A stretch of 64,000 nucleotides of DNA. Origin: Planctomycetota bacterium. GTDB lineage: Bacteria > Planctomycetota > SZUA-567 > JAFGGJ01. Positions 16,049 to 25,221 of the stretch are shown here, piece after piece (within the stretch, counting starts at the first letter, position 1; each line of letters begins with the position of its first letter). Made by a program: the position numbers and the translations under genes. The stretch is from positions 1 through 64,000 of the forward strand of contig JAFGGJ010000065.1 of NCBI GenBank assembly GCA_016930595.1, given 5' to 3'. The notes beneath the pieces are model-generated. The model saw only the letters and a list, made by a program, of their open reading frames with translations, was not told the DNA's origin and ran no database searches.

Positions 16049-16082
16049 GCACAGCTCCTTACCAACACGTACGGAACCCGGA

Positions 16083-16110
16083 ATTATAGCGCAGGCGGGC
16101 CCGCGGACAA
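16083..16110 (-). promoter_or_regulatory. Promoter of the YiiX-like gene
   Basis: Minus-strand TTGTCC (16110-16105) and perfect TATAAT (16088-16083) with 16 bases between them, about 35 bases before the TTG start at 16048. Confidence 0.7.
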
Positions 16111-16169
16111 GAACGCCAGGAAGGACGGGACGGGAGGAGAGCGGAATGGGGGCGGGCGGGATATTCCAC

Positions 16170-16198
16170 TTGTGCGGGCGAATTGTCGATGGTAGAAT
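16170..16198 (+). promoter_or_regulatory. Promoter of the DUF3108 gene
   Basis: Plus-strand TTGTGC (16170-16175) and TAGAAT (16193-16198), spacing 17. Expected initiation near 16205 agrees with translation starting at GTG 16224, not at the upstream ATG 16146. Confidence 0.65.
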
Positions 16199-16223
16199 TA
16201 ATAGGGACGCAGACGGGGGATCC

Positions 16224-17216
16224 GTGTTGTACGAGGCACGTCATACCGGCGGAGGCCGGAAAAGACACTGGGCGGCGGCGGCGATCATGGCGATGGCAGC
16301 GTGGATGCCCGCGGTCACGGGCGACGCCCTGCCGGAGCGGACACGGACCGTGCCACAGGAGACAGAGCCGGTCTTTTACCCGTTTACGCCGGTACAGCTT
16401 GCGCTGCGCCCCGGGGAGCGGCTGGAATACGAGGCCCGGTGGATGGGGTTCCCCGCGGGGACGCTCGTGCTTGAATGCCGCTGGCCGGCGAACAAGGGGG
16501 ATCACGAGGCGTATTACGTCCGTGCGAAGATCGTGTTGAACAACCTGACGAACCCGTTCTACAAGGTGGACAACGAAGCGATAAGCATAATCAACAAGGA
16601 AGACGGGTCGAGCGACCAGTTCACGCTGAGAAGGAACGAAGGGGCGGTGCGGCAGCGCGAGAACGTGGTATACGACTATGCCAAGATGCTGGCGGTCTAC
16701 ACGCGGCGGTCGCCGAACAAGCCGGACGAGAAGCACGAGGTGTCGGTACAGCTGCTGGACAAGGTGGTGGATCCGTTTTCGTTCCTGTACTACCTGCGCG
16801 GCACGGAGCTGCGCCCGCAGAAGGACGTGTACATGCTGGTGAACACGTCGCAGCGCAACTGGAACATGCGGGTGCGAACGCTGAAGAGGATGAAGCTGAC
16901 GGTGCCGAGGGGCGAATTCAACGCCCTGAAAATAGAGCCGGTGGCGTCGTTCCCCGGACTGATCGAGCGCCGCGGGAGGATGTACCTGTACGTGGAGGAA
17001 ACGACACACGTGCCGCTGCTGATACAGACGGACATACCCATCGGGAGCATAACGTTCTCGCTTTCGGGGTCGGCCAATTCGCCGCTCGACGAAGCAGGCG
17101 ACGGGGACGTGGAAGGTACGCCGGCCGGCAAAGCGGCTGCGGGCAAGACGGCGGCGGCGGAGAGGGACGAGGGGGAAAAGGGCGTGGCAGAGGAAGAGGG
17201 CGGCGGGAAGCGTTGA
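16224..17216 (+). CDS. DUF3108-domain exported protein
   Basis: A 330-residue protein starting at GTG 16224, behind GGGGGA and downstream of a recognisable promoter. An N-terminal hydrophobic stretch (WAAAAIMAMAAWMPAVTGDA) acts as signal sequence. The body matches the DUF3108 pattern: PGERLEYEARWMGFPAGTLVLE, YYVRAKIVLNN, VVDPFSFLYYLR and a closing IGSITFSL strand. DUF3108 proteins are predicted periplasmic beta-rich proteins of unknown function. The last 50 residues are low-complexity alanine, glutamate and glycine, probably disordered. The downstream neighbour is a convergent kinase gene. Confidence 0.8.
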   Translation: MLYEARHTGGGRKRHWAAAAIMAMAAWMPAVTGDALPERTRTVPQETEPVFYPFTPVQLALRPGERLEYEARWMGFPAGTLVLECRWPANKGDHEAYYVRAKIVLNNLTNPFYKVDNEAISIINKEDGSSDQFTLRRNEGAVRQRENVVYDYAKMLAVYTRRSPNKPDEKHEVSVQLLDKVVDPFSFLYYLRGTELRPQKDVYMLVNTSQRNWNMRVRTLKRMKLTVPRGEFNALKIEPVASFPGLIERRGRMYLYVEETTHVPLLIQTDIPIGSITFSLSGSANSPLDEAGDGDVEGTPAGKAAAGKTAAAERDEGEKGVAEEEGGGKR

Positions 17217-17229
17217 TGGGGCGGGGAGT

Positions 17230-19008
17230 CTATTCGGACAGGTTCACGAGAACGGGGCGGCTTTCCTGCACGGCGAGGCTTGCGACAGCGAGGACGCGCC
17301 GCGGGGAGGTTTCAAGCGTGAGGTTATAGTAGAGGCCGGTGGAGAGGGCATCGCCGGCGGCGGGCCACCTGTGAAAAGCGGTCCTGTCGATAAGGATATC
17401 TTCGAACCGGCCGGCGGAGAGCCTAGTACGGGCGGTATAGAGGGCGCCGTCCTGGGCCTGGAGCCAGACTATCAATTCACAATCCGAGCGTGCGGCGGCG
17501 GAAATTCTGAGGCGAAAGCGGCGCTTGGTTTCCCAGGCCACGCTGGAAAGCTGAAGGCGGCCGGAATCATCGGAGAGCAATACGCTCCTGCCGAGATACG
17601 TACTTAGAGAGCCGCCCCGCCAGCCCTGCGCGCCGAAGTTGTCGCCGGAGAAGACGAAGTTGGTCGTATCGGCGGGCCCGCCGGGGCCGGAGAGGTGGAT
17701 ACCAACGGCGGCGCCCAGCACAAGCAGTGCGACGGCAACGAGAGGAGCCAGATAGAAATAGGCGGGGCGGGAGGGCGGGGGCTTGGCGGGAACGGCTTTC
17801 GCCGTGGGGATGCGGCGTTCCCTCGGCGTGCCGAGCGGAGTGGGGCGTTCCCTGGGGAGGGTTTCGCCCGGGAGAGGGTCGGCGGCGACAAGGCTGTCGG
17901 AGCCGATATCGACGGAACGTAAGGCATGGGGCTCGCGCAGCCGCACGGGATCTTCGCCCCTGTAGACGACGAGGAGGTCTTTCATGAGCTCGCGTGCGGA
18001 CTGGTAGCGATCTTCACGTTCCTTGCCCATCATGCGCGTGATGACGTTGCAGATGCCGTCGGAGAGCGTACGTTCGATTTCGCGCGGGCTGGGGAGCTCG
18101 CGCACGAGGTGCTGAGTGAGGATATCGGCGGCGGTCTTGCCTCGGAAGGGCGGGAGACCCGTAAGGAGTTCATAGAGGGTGGTACCGAAGGAGTAAATAT
18201 CGCTGCGGATATCCAGATCCTTTTCGCCGCGTGCCTGTTCCGGGGAGATGTAGAAGGGTGTACCCATCATCCTGCCGGAGAGAGTGAGGCGAGGCATGGG
18301 GCGTTCGACCCAGAGTGCGAGACCCATGTCGGCGAGCTTGGCGACGCCTTCATGATCGACGAGGATATTACCGGGCTTGATATCCCTGTGAACGAGGCCC
18401 TGGTCGCTGATATGTTCGAGAGCGCGGGCGATCTGGATGGCCATGGAAAGGGTATCGCGTTCGGGGATACGGCCGCTTTCGGAGAGCATTTCCGCGGTGC
18501 TCATACCCTGAACGTATTCCATGGCGATGTAGTGATAGCCGTCGGAGTAATCGGCATCGAGGACCTTGACGATGTTGGGGTGGTCGAGGATGGAGCCGGA
18601 GAGGGCTTCCCTGCGGAAACGTTCGAGGAGGTTGACGCGGCGCGCGTGGCTGCGCGGGAGGACTTTGAGGGCCACGGTGAGGCCGCTATCGAGGTCCTGG
18701 GCCTTGTAGACGGCGCCCATGCCGCCTTCGGCGCGTAGGGCCAGGAGCCTGTAGCGGCCGATACGCGTGACTTTAGCGGCGAGGGCCTTCTGCTGCCTGA
18801 GGAGACGGCGGAGCTGGCTTCTGGTGAGGGAGCCGTGCCTGACGAGGCACTGTCCGATGGGACAGTACCTGCCGGCGGCTTCGTTTTCCTGCTGGTCACA
18901 GAGAGCGGTATGCAGGTCGTCCTCTTCGAGGAGACCGGCCTTGAGGGCCAACTGGCCGAGGCGAATATCTTCGAGCAAGAGACGTCTCCATGGCACATTC
19001 CGCGTCAT
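17230..19008 (-). CDS. Membrane Hanks-type serine/threonine kinase with GspE_N-like head
   Basis: A 592-residue receptor-like kinase. Residues 10-75 resemble the GspE N-terminal domain (RLGQLALKAGLLEEDDLHTAL). The kinase spans about 84-350 with glycine loop RAEGGMGAVYKA, K115 in VALKVL, HRDIKPGNI (D209) and SPEQARGE. The magnesium motif is DMG (227-229), not DFG, which some active kinases tolerate. One transmembrane helix lies at about 417-437, and an extracytoplasmic beta-rich domain of about 150 residues follows. The kinase at 25222 has the same head domain twice, hinting at a shared signalling scaffold. Confidence 0.9.
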   Translation of the reverse strand: MTRNVPWRRLLLEDIRLGQLALKAGLLEEDDLHTALCDQQENEAAGRYCPIGQCLVRHGSLTRSQLRRLLRQQKALAAKVTRIGRYRLLALRAEGGMGAVYKAQDLDSGLTVALKVLPRSHARRVNLLERFRREALSGSILDHPNIVKVLDADYSDGYHYIAMEYVQGMSTAEMLSESGRIPERDTLSMAIQIARALEHISDQGLVHRDIKPGNILVDHEGVAKLADMGLALWVERPMPRLTLSGRMMGTPFYISPEQARGEKDLDIRSDIYSFGTTLYELLTGLPPFRGKTAADILTQHLVRELPSPREIERTLSDGICNVITRMMGKEREDRYQSARELMKDLLVVYRGEDPVRLREPHALRSVDIGSDSLVAADPLPGETLPRERPTPLGTPRERRIPTAKAVPAKPPPSRPAYFYLAPLVAVALLVLGAAVGIHLSGPGGPADTTNFVFSGDNFGAQGWRGGSLSTYLGRSVLLSDDSGRLQLSSVAWETKRRFRLRISAAARSDCELIVWLQAQDGALYTARTRLSAGRFEDILIDRTAFHRWPAAGDALSTGLYYNLTLETSPRRVLAVASLAVQESRPVLVNLSE

Positions 19009-19039
19009 ACGGAGGGACCGGGAACAGACGGCCCTGTAA

Positions 19040-19069
19040 TTGACGCGGCACTCCCTATAACCTTATAAT
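19040..19069 (+). promoter_or_regulatory. Promoter of the GNAT-pgsA-malic enzyme operon
   Basis: TTGACG (19040-19045) and perfect TATAAT (19064-19069) with 18 bases between. The start codon at 19098 follows with AAGGAGG at 19086-19092. The ATG at 19068 overlaps the -10 box and is therefore unlikely as a start. Confidence 0.75.
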
Positions 19070-19097
19070 GGAGCGCCGTAAAATCAAGGAGGAGAAA

Positions 19098-20102
19098 ATG
19101 TACGAGCGGCTCGGGTCGATGAAGCTGAAGACGGGGGAAGAGGTGGAACTGGGAATGATAACCGGGCCGGACATGGAATGGTCGGAGAAGCTGAAGCCGT
19201 TCCTTGCCCACAAGGGGGAACCGTGGAACAGCCAGGTGGAGGCGACGTCGGAGAAGGACCTGAGGCCGCTGGAGACGAGGCATTTCGTGCTGACATCGGA
19301 CCCGGAGACGGTGTACGCGAACGTGTGCACGTGGACGAGCGGGAGCGTAGCGAACCTTGGGCACGTGTACACGGCGCCTGAACACCGGCGCAAGGGAGCG
19401 GCGAACATCCTGATGAAGGCGGCGGTGGAGAGGTTCGTGGAAGGCGGGGGAGAGGCGATGTACCTGGAGACGGGGTACGATACGCCGCCGTTCCACATAT
19501 ACGAGACGTGGGGTTTCCGGGGGGTTTTTGCGGGGACGGGATTCATGGAGTACTATTCCGCGGGACGGGAGGAATTCCTGGGGAGGCATTTTGCGGCGCA
19601 GGGCTCGCGCGTGACGGGACTGGACTGGTACCACTGGCCGCTGACCATAGCGCTGATGGGGCAGGAAGAGGGCGGGGTGATACGGCTGCCGGGAGAGGCG
19701 GCGAACGGGAGAACCAACTACGAGTCGCGTTTCGTCCAACTGCAGCACAGCAAGGAACCGACCGGCAAGAGAGCGTACGTGCTGGAAGGGGCGTCCACGG
19801 GGTGCGCCGGGGGCATAGCGATAACGGGCCCGGACAGGCGTCTGTGTGAGGGGGTGAAGATGCTGGACATATTCGTGCATCCGAACTTCGCCCGCGCCCT
19901 GCCGGAACTTGCGGCGAGGGCGACGGAAGACGTGGGAGAGAAGATCGTGGCGTACGTGGATTCTGCCGGGAAGGCGCGGCTGGAGGGGCTGGGTGCCGCC
20001 GGATTCAAGGAGGAAGGGCGCGTGAAAGGCGTGGTGGTATCTCCCGCCGGGCTGGGGGACGCCGGCGCCCGGCATGATTTCATAATCATGACCAGGGGGT
20101 AG
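19098..20102 (+). CDS. GNAT-family N-acetyltransferase (double-domain)
   Basis: A 334-residue protein. The N-terminal half carries a GNAT fold with the acetyl-CoA loop in HVYTAPEHRRKGAANILMKAA (about 88-108), then ETGYDTPPFHIYETWGFRGV typical of the last GNAT strands. The C-terminal half (about 205-330) looks like a second, degenerate GNAT unit (MLDIFVHPNFARALPELAARA). Start chosen at ATG 19098 from its strong ribosome site. It precedes pgsA by only seven bases, but no functional link to phospholipid synthesis is evident. Substrate unknown. Confidence 0.8.
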   Translation: MYERLGSMKLKTGEEVELGMITGPDMEWSEKLKPFLAHKGEPWNSQVEATSEKDLRPLETRHFVLTSDPETVYANVCTWTSGSVANLGHVYTAPEHRRKGAANILMKAAVERFVEGGGEAMYLETGYDTPPFHIYETWGFRGVFAGTGFMEYYSAGREEFLGRHFAAQGSRVTGLDWYHWPLTIALMGQEEGGVIRLPGEAANGRTNYESRFVQLQHSKEPTGKRAYVLEGASTGCAGGIAITGPDRRLCEGVKMLDIFVHPNFARALPELAARATEDVGEKIVAYVDSAGKARLEGLGAAGFKEEGRVKGVVVSPAGLGDAGARHDFIIMTRG

Positions 20103-20109
20103 GTGGGTC

Positions 20110-20727
20110 ATGAAAGCGCGTGCGATACCCAACATACTGACGCTGATGCGTCTTATCATGTGCCCGGTGTTCATGACACTGGCGTCGACGGACGTGGAAG
20201 GGTTGAGGTGGACGGCGTGGGTGCTGGTGGTAGTCGCCCTTGCAACGGACGTAGTGGACGGTGCGCTGGCAAGGAAATACGGGTGGGTATCGAAGATCGG
20301 AGTGTACCTGGACCCGGCGGTGGACAAGATAGTGTTGCTGACGGGATTTTACCAGATGACGTGGTGGGGGTGGCTGCCGCTGTGGGTGCCGGTGGTGCTG
20401 ATGTCGCGTGAGCTGATCGTGAATTCGATGCGAAGCGGAGCGGCGATAGAAGGGAAGCTGGTGGCCGCCAACTGGATGGGGAAGACGAAGGCGCTCGGGA
20501 TGAGCCTGACGATGGGGACGGGGTATTTCACACGGGCGTACTACACGGTGGAAGGGGAATGGTTCACGGGGTGGCTGAGGACCGTGCAGGGGATGAGCTA
20601 CGCGGTGACGGCGGCATCGGTAGTGTTCGGAGTGATGTTCGTATACCTGCACAGGCGGGTGTTCTTTGAGAAGACGGCTGAGGGGGCAGGAGAGCCGGAG
20701 CAAAAGAGCGAGGAAGAAGGTGCGTGA
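20110..20727 (+). CDS. pgsA: CDP-diacylglycerol-glycerol-3-phosphate 3-phosphatidyltransferase
   Basis: A 205-residue polytopic membrane enzyme making phosphatidylglycerophosphate from CDP-diacylglycerol and glycerol-3-phosphate. The CDP-alcohol phosphotransferase motif is complete: D47, D50, G51, A54, R55, G64, D68 and D72 within DVVDGALARKYGW and SKIGVYLDPAVD. It begins IPNILTLMRLI, the usual PgsA N terminus. The last 20 residues are acidic and disordered. Its stop overlaps the next start by one base (TGATG), so it is cotranslated with the malic enzyme gene. A related CDP-alcohol transferase is the main alternative. Confidence 0.85.
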   Translation: MKARAIPNILTLMRLIMCPVFMTLASTDVEGLRWTAWVLVVVALATDVVDGALARKYGWVSKIGVYLDPAVDKIVLLTGFYQMTWWGWLPLWVPVVLMSRELIVNSMRSGAAIEGKLVAANWMGKTKALGMSLTMGTGYFTRAYYTVEGEWFTGWLRTVQGMSYAVTAASVVFGVMFVYLHRRVFFEKTAEGAGEPEQKSEEEGA

Positions 20728-21872
20728 TGGCGGAAAAGGCGTTCTACCCCAAGCTGGAAGACGTGCTGAAGCTCACGGAGCGAGGCAAGCTGGAGTTGGC
20801 GGCGCGCGTGCACATCAATTGCATGGAAGACCTGAGGACCATATACACGCCCGGGGTGGCGGAGGTCTGCCGGATAGTGGAAAAGGACCCGGACGCCGCG
20901 TACAAGTACACGTGGATAGGCGACACGGTGATCATCGTGACGAACGGGACGGCGGTGCTGGGGCTGGGGGACATCGGACCGCTTGCGGGGCTGCCGGTGA
21001 TGGAAGGGAAGGCCGTCATACTGAAGGAATTCGGAAACGTGGGATGCGTGCCGATACTGATGAAGGAAAAGGATCCCGACACGATAGTGGACGTGGTGAG
21101 GCGGATAGCGATCGGATACGGAGGCGTGATGCTGGAAGATATCGCCGCGCCGGAGTGCTTCGAGATAGAAAGGCGGCTGGACGAGGCGCTGCCGATACCG
21201 GTGTTCCACGACGACCAGCACGGGACCGCCGTGGTGGTGCTGGCGGCGCTGATAAAGGCGCTGGAGAGCGTAAGGAAGGGGCCTTCCGACCTTGACGTGG
21301 TCATGAGCGGAGCCGGTGCGGCGGGCTGCGCTATAGCGAGAATGCTGCTCGACTATGGGGTAAACGACGTGGTGCTGGTGGACAGCAAGGGAGCGGTATA
21401 TGCGGGCCGCGAGTGCAACACTGCGGCGAAGGAAGAGCTGGGGGCATTCACCAACAAGGAACGCAAAGCGGGTTCGCTGAAAGAGGTGCTGAAAGGTGCG
21501 GACATGTTCGTCGGGGTAAGCCGGCCCGGACTGCTGACGGAGGAAGACATCCGGAGCATGGAGGAGGAAGCCATAGTGTTCGCGATGGCGAACCCTGTGC
21601 CGGAAATCGAGCCGGACGTGGCGCTGGAAGCCGGAGCGGCGGTGGCCACGGACGGAAAAACGCTGAACAACGCCCTGGCGTTCCCCGGGATAATGCGCGG
21701 TGCGCTGGACGCCCGTGCGGGGAGCATCACGATGGAAATGAAGAAGGCGGCCGCGACCACCATAGCGGGCAAGGCGCGCAAGGGCGAACTGGTGCCGGAC
21801 ATGATGGACCCGGCGCTGCACAAGGCGGTGGCGGAGGCGGTGGCGGAGGCGTCTAGCGGCGGAGGTTCCTGA
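20727..21872 (+). CDS. NAD(P)-dependent malic enzyme (short, oxaloacetate-decarboxylating type)
   Basis: A 381-residue single-unit malic enzyme lacking the C-terminal phosphotransacetylase domain of long forms. Conserved blocks: YTPGVAEVCRIVEKDP (about 40-55), the substrate region TNGTAVLGLGDIGPLAGLPV (about 75-94), the metal and catalytic region LEDIAAPECFEIE and VFHDDQHGTAVVVLA, the nucleotide fold VVMSGAGAAGCAIARML and FAMANPVPEI. It oxidatively decarboxylates malate to pyruvate with NAD(P)H formation, linking C4 acids to pyruvate. It converges with tadA, their ends overlapping by about 20 bases. Confidence 0.93.
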   Translation: MAEKAFYPKLEDVLKLTERGKLELAARVHINCMEDLRTIYTPGVAEVCRIVEKDPDAAYKYTWIGDTVIIVTNGTAVLGLGDIGPLAGLPVMEGKAVILKEFGNVGCVPILMKEKDPDTIVDVVRRIAIGYGGVMLEDIAAPECFEIERRLDEALPIPVFHDDQHGTAVVVLAALIKALESVRKGPSDLDVVMSGAGAAGCAIARMLLDYGVNDVVLVDSKGAVYAGRECNTAAKEELGAFTNKERKAGSLKEVLKGADMFVGVSRPGLLTEEDIRSMEEEAIVFAMANPVPEIEPDVALEAGAAVATDGKTLNNALAFPGIMRGALDARAGSITMEMKKAAATTIAGKARKGELVPDMMDPALHKAVAEAVAEASSGGGS

Positions 21873-22311
21873 AGAAAGCGCTGAGGAGAGAGGCGGCTTC
21901 GGCGGCAAGGACGCCTGAGACCACTTCGACATCGTGATTGAAGAGGCCCGGCTCGAAGAGGTCGACAACCGAGCCCGCCGCTCCCGCCTTGGGATCGGCC
22001 GCTGCAAAGACCAGGCGTGGGACGCGCGCCTGGATAATGGCGCCCGCGCACATGGCACAAGGTTCGAGGGTAACGTAGAGGGAGGCGCCATCGAGGCGCC
22101 AGGAGCCGAGAGCGGCGGCGGCCTGTGTAAGAGCAATCATTTCCGCGTGGGCGGTGGGGTCGGCGAGCAGTTCCCGCTGGTTATAAGCCCTTGCGATTAT
22201 CCTGCCGTCATGAACGACGACGCATCCGACGGGGACTTCGCCTTCCGCCGCGGCGGTGTGAGCGAGCAGCAGTGCGGAGCGCATGCAGAGTTCATCGGGG
22301 GTATCGGGCAC
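21853..22311 (-). CDS. tadA: tRNA(Arg) adenosine-34 deaminase
   Basis: A 152-residue zinc deaminase from GTG 22311, which has GGAGG eight bases upstream; the reading frame extends further but that part lacks family resemblance. The zinc and catalytic motifs are HAEM (H55, E57) and PCAMC (C85, C88), with the TadA-specific GEVPVGCVVV and the asparagine in AYNQRE. It converts A34 to inosine in tRNA-Arg(ACG), an essential decoding step. The normal length is about 150-170 residues. Confidence 0.92.
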   Translation of the reverse strand: MPDTPDELCMRSALLLAHTAAAEGEVPVGCVVVHDGRIIARAYNQRELLADPTAHAEMIALTQAAAALGSWRLDGASLYVTLEPCAMCAGAIIQARVPRLVFAAADPKAGAAGSVVDLFEPGLFNHDVEVVSGVLAAEAASLLSAFFRNLRR

Positions 22312-22376
22312 GTCCGGATCCTCCAGGAAAAGGAATGATACCCCGGCGCGGCGGAAGTGCAAAAACAGGGTGCGGT

Positions 22377-23051
22377 TCAGCGCGTGCAAAAGAGGCGTCT
22401 GAAGCCGTCGGAGGCGTTTTCCGCATCATCGGCGACGCGTCCGGAGGCTTCGATAAGCCTGAGTATGAAGAAGACCGAAACGGCGTCGATATCGTCTTCA
22501 TGAGCGAAGAGGTCTTCGATGGCGTCCTGCTGGCACTGGTCGGCGTTGTATTCATCGAGCGCTACCTGGCGGAGGAGTTCTTCGATGCGAGCAGATTCCT
22601 GGCGGACGTGCTGATGTTCTTCCAGTTCGCGTATGACGGCGATGGCGTCTGCGAGGGAATGGACGCTCTTGACGACGGCATCCATGAGGCTTTTCATGCG
22701 GGCTTGAAGATACTCGGGTATCACGGTGGGCCTTGTGGCGGCGAACTTGGCGAGGTCCTGGCAGCGGTCGGCGATGGCGTCGAGGAGTTTGACGAGGAGA
22801 AGGATTTCGCTGCGTTCGACGGAGGAGAAGAAGGACCTGGAAAGGTTGCCGCGAATTTCGTCCTTGATATCGTCGGTCTGGCCTTCAAGACGATTGATGG
22901 TATCCGCGACGGCCTGGAGGTGTCTGCGTTTTGCGTCGAAAATCGCCTGGAAGAGGCCGGGCAATTCATCCACGGTTTCGCGGACTTTGACCATCTGCTC
23001 GGACAAGGGCCCGAGGGCCGACCTGCCGAAAAAGCCACCAATCTGTCTCAT
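22377..23051 (-). CDS. TIGR00153/DUF47 PhoU-like phosphate transport regulator
   Basis: A 224-residue, almost wholly helical protein typical of DUF47/PhoU-like regulators: LPGLFQAIFDAKRRHLQAVAD, RLEGQTDDIKDEIRGNLSRSFF and an E/D-rich metal-binding helix pattern (ERSEILLLVKLLDAIADRCQDLA). Its start overlaps the stop of the Na/Pi cotransporter gene by four bases, so the pair is translationally coupled. The likely role is modulating phosphate uptake by the neighbouring NptA-type carrier in the cytoplasm. Confidence 0.85.
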   Translation of the reverse strand: MRQIGGFFGRSALGPLSEQMVKVRETVDELPGLFQAIFDAKRRHLQAVADTINRLEGQTDDIKDEIRGNLSRSFFSSVERSEILLLVKLLDAIADRCQDLAKFAATRPTVIPEYLQARMKSLMDAVVKSVHSLADAIAVIRELEEHQHVRQESARIEELLRQVALDEYNADQCQQDAIEDLFAHEDDIDAVSVFFILRLIEASGRVADDAENASDGFRRLFCTR

Positions 23052-25021
23052 TGCCTGTTCCCCTTTTCGCTGTAATGGTAGAAACCGCCGGTCTCCGGGG
23101 GATTGAGGAGGACGCCGGCCATATCGCCGGCAATGGCATACAGGTGCCGTAGAACGGCGATGGCATCGGTAAAAACCGAATCTGCGACTTTTGCTTCGAC
23201 GACGCCGGAGGTCATTGCGGAGAAATGGCCGGCCTGTGCTTCGATAACGACCTTGCCGATGCCCGCGGCGCGATCCTGGACTTCCTGAAGGGCGTCGTTG
23301 ATATCGCCCTGGGGGACGGGGAGGCCGGTCCTTGCGGCGGAGCGGAGGCCTTTTTCAATGCATTCGAGGGAGCGAGCCATGCCGGCGGCGAGTTTTCTTA
23401 CTGCGGCCATGTCGCCCATGGCGAAGAGCCTGTCGGCGTCGAGCCGCTTGAAGCCTATGGGGACAATATCCTTGCTGACGAGGTCGCCGACGGCTTCGAG
23501 GTCCCTGAGGATATAGAGGGTGGCACCGAGGGAGCGGGCTTCGTTCTTGGTCATTTCGTTGAGTGCGGTTTCCCTGACGTAGTCGACGGCCAGGCGGTGG
23601 CGGGCGTCGATGACTTCATCGGCATTCTGGAGGCGTTCGAGGTCGATGGAGGAATAGTCGAAGAGTGCGGGGGGTATTTCTTCAGTGGACTTTTTGAGGA
23701 GAGCGGTCATATCGGCGGCGGCGAGCATGACGGCACCGACGGCGGAAGCGGGATCGCCCAGAAGAGCCGGGTCGAGGGGGGAATCGCGATCGGCACCTGT
23801 TTTCTGTGGGATGAGGCGTTCGGCAATTCTGGATATGAGGCGTGTGAAGGGCAATGCGCCGAGGCTCCAGAAGACCGCGAGGCAGGTCAGGAGATTGGCA
23901 ACGCCCCTGGGAGAGGCGAGCGTCCAGCCGAACCTGGCGGGGAGGGCTGAAAGCAGGCCGACGAAGGGCAAGAGGAGGAGGGCGCCGGAAGCCTTGTAGA
24001 CGAAAGTGGCGAGCGCGACTCTGGCAGCGGTCCTGGTGGCGCCAATGGAAGCCAGGAGGGGCGTAATGGCGGAGCCGGCATGAGCGCCCAGGAGCATGGC
24101 CACAATGGCGGGAGGAGCGATCGATCCGCCGGCGACAAGGGTCATGAGGAGGGCGGCCGTAGCGGCGCTCGACTGCACGGCCGCGGTGAAAACCATTGCG
24201 GCGAAGAAGGCCAGGAAGGGCTTATTGCCGAGGCCGAGGAGGAGAAGTGCGGTGTTTTCACTGTGCTCAAGGGGAGCGATTCCCTGGCGCATGAAGCCCA
24301 TTCCGAGGAAGATCAGGCCGAAGCCCAGGACGGTCCGGCCGACGTAAGACCAGAGCTTGTAGGGCGCCACAAGTGCGATCAGGGTGCCTGCGGCTATTAT
24401 GAAAAGGGCGTAATCGGCAAGATTGAAGGCAATAATCTGGACCGTGACGATGGAACCGAGGGAAGCGCCGACGGCCACGGGCACGGCCTGCACGAGGGTG
24501 ATGACGCCTGCGGCGGCCATCCCCACGAGCATAACGGCGGCGGCGGTGGAGGACTGGAGGGCAGCGGAAATAACGGCACCCACGCCGGCGCTCAGGACAC
24601 GATGCGAGGCAAATTTTTCGAGGAGCGGCCTGAGGTAGGCGCCGGCGGCCTTGTTCAACGAGCGGGAAATAAGATGCATGGCGTAAAGGAAGAGTGCCAG
24701 TCCGCCCAGGAGGCGTGCGAAATCCGCAAGGCCGGTGCCCGCCGCATCTAACAGGCCCAGCGTCTTGCCGGTATCCGGCGACTGAACTCTATAGACGCCC
24801 GGCGAATCGGGTGTGAAGCTGAGGAGGGTACGGCCGTGGGACTGCCACAACCTGCAGGGGAATTCCTCGCCATCGGGAGAGATGACCACGCCGTTGACGC
24901 CTTCGGGCAGCGGGAGATAGACTTCGCGTGCGAGCGGGACCTTGACCGTATCGCCGAGTGCGGGAGTGGAAGCAGCAAGGATGACGGGCAACAGGAATAA
25001 TGTCGTACGCAGTCGAGTCAA
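23048..25021 (-). CDS. Na+/phosphate cotransporter (NptA family) with PhoU-like tail
   Basis: A 657-residue inner-membrane carrier. It has an N-terminal signal sequence and a roughly 65-residue extracytoplasmic beta domain. The Na/Pi transporter core follows with the duplicated signature ALQSSTAAAVMLVG (about 155-168) and AVQSSAATAALLM (about 282-294), about eight to nine helices in all. A cytoplasmic helical PhoU-like domain occupies about 435-640. It imports phosphate with sodium. The extracytoplasmic leader domain before the carrier is less usual. It is coupled to the DUF47 gene downstream; a TATAAT at 25088-25083 probably begins the transcript. Confidence 0.9.
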   Translation of the reverse strand: MTRLRTTLFLLPVILAASTPALGDTVKVPLAREVYLPLPEGVNGVVISPDGEEFPCRLWQSHGRTLLSFTPDSPGVYRVQSPDTGKTLGLLDAAGTGLADFARLLGGLALFLYAMHLISRSLNKAAGAYLRPLLEKFASHRVLSAGVGAVISAALQSSTAAAVMLVGMAAAGVITLVQAVPVAVGASLGSIVTVQIIAFNLADYALFIIAAGTLIALVAPYKLWSYVGRTVLGFGLIFLGMGFMRQGIAPLEHSENTALLLLGLGNKPFLAFFAAMVFTAAVQSSAATAALLMTLVAGGSIAPPAIVAMLLGAHAGSAITPLLASIGATRTAARVALATFVYKASGALLLLPFVGLLSALPARFGWTLASPRGVANLLTCLAVFWSLGALPFTRLISRIAERLIPQKTGADRDSPLDPALLGDPASAVGAVMLAAADMTALLKKSTEEIPPALFDYSSIDLERLQNADEVIDARHRLAVDYVRETALNEMTKNEARSLGATLYILRDLEAVGDLVSKDIVPIGFKRLDADRLFAMGDMAAVRKLAAGMARSLECIEKGLRSAARTGLPVPQGDINDALQEVQDRAAGIGKVVIEAQAGHFSAMTSGVVEAKVADSVFTDAIAVLRHLYAIAGDMAGVLLNPPETGGFYHYSEKGNRQ

Positions 25022-25082
25022 AGCGGAACCTTACCGGCCGCCGGGCCAAGAACACAAGACAAAACAGCGTGCCGGAGGGGGC

Positions 25083-25088
25083 ATTATA
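25083..25088 (-). promoter_or_regulatory. -10 element for the Na/Pi cotransporter operon
   Basis: A perfect minus-strand TATAAT in the context TGTATAATG, about 62 bases before the start codon at 25021. No strong -35 box is evident. Confidence 0.5.
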
Positions 25089-25221
25089 CACCGGGATGGC
25101 AAGGACGCAGGGGCAAGAAGCTGCAAAAGTCAAAAAGGGCGGCAGGTTTTGCAATGACGGGACATAGACAATATAATCAGCGTGCCGGGGCAGGCGCGCC
25201 ATCCGGCACGGAAGAGTGGAC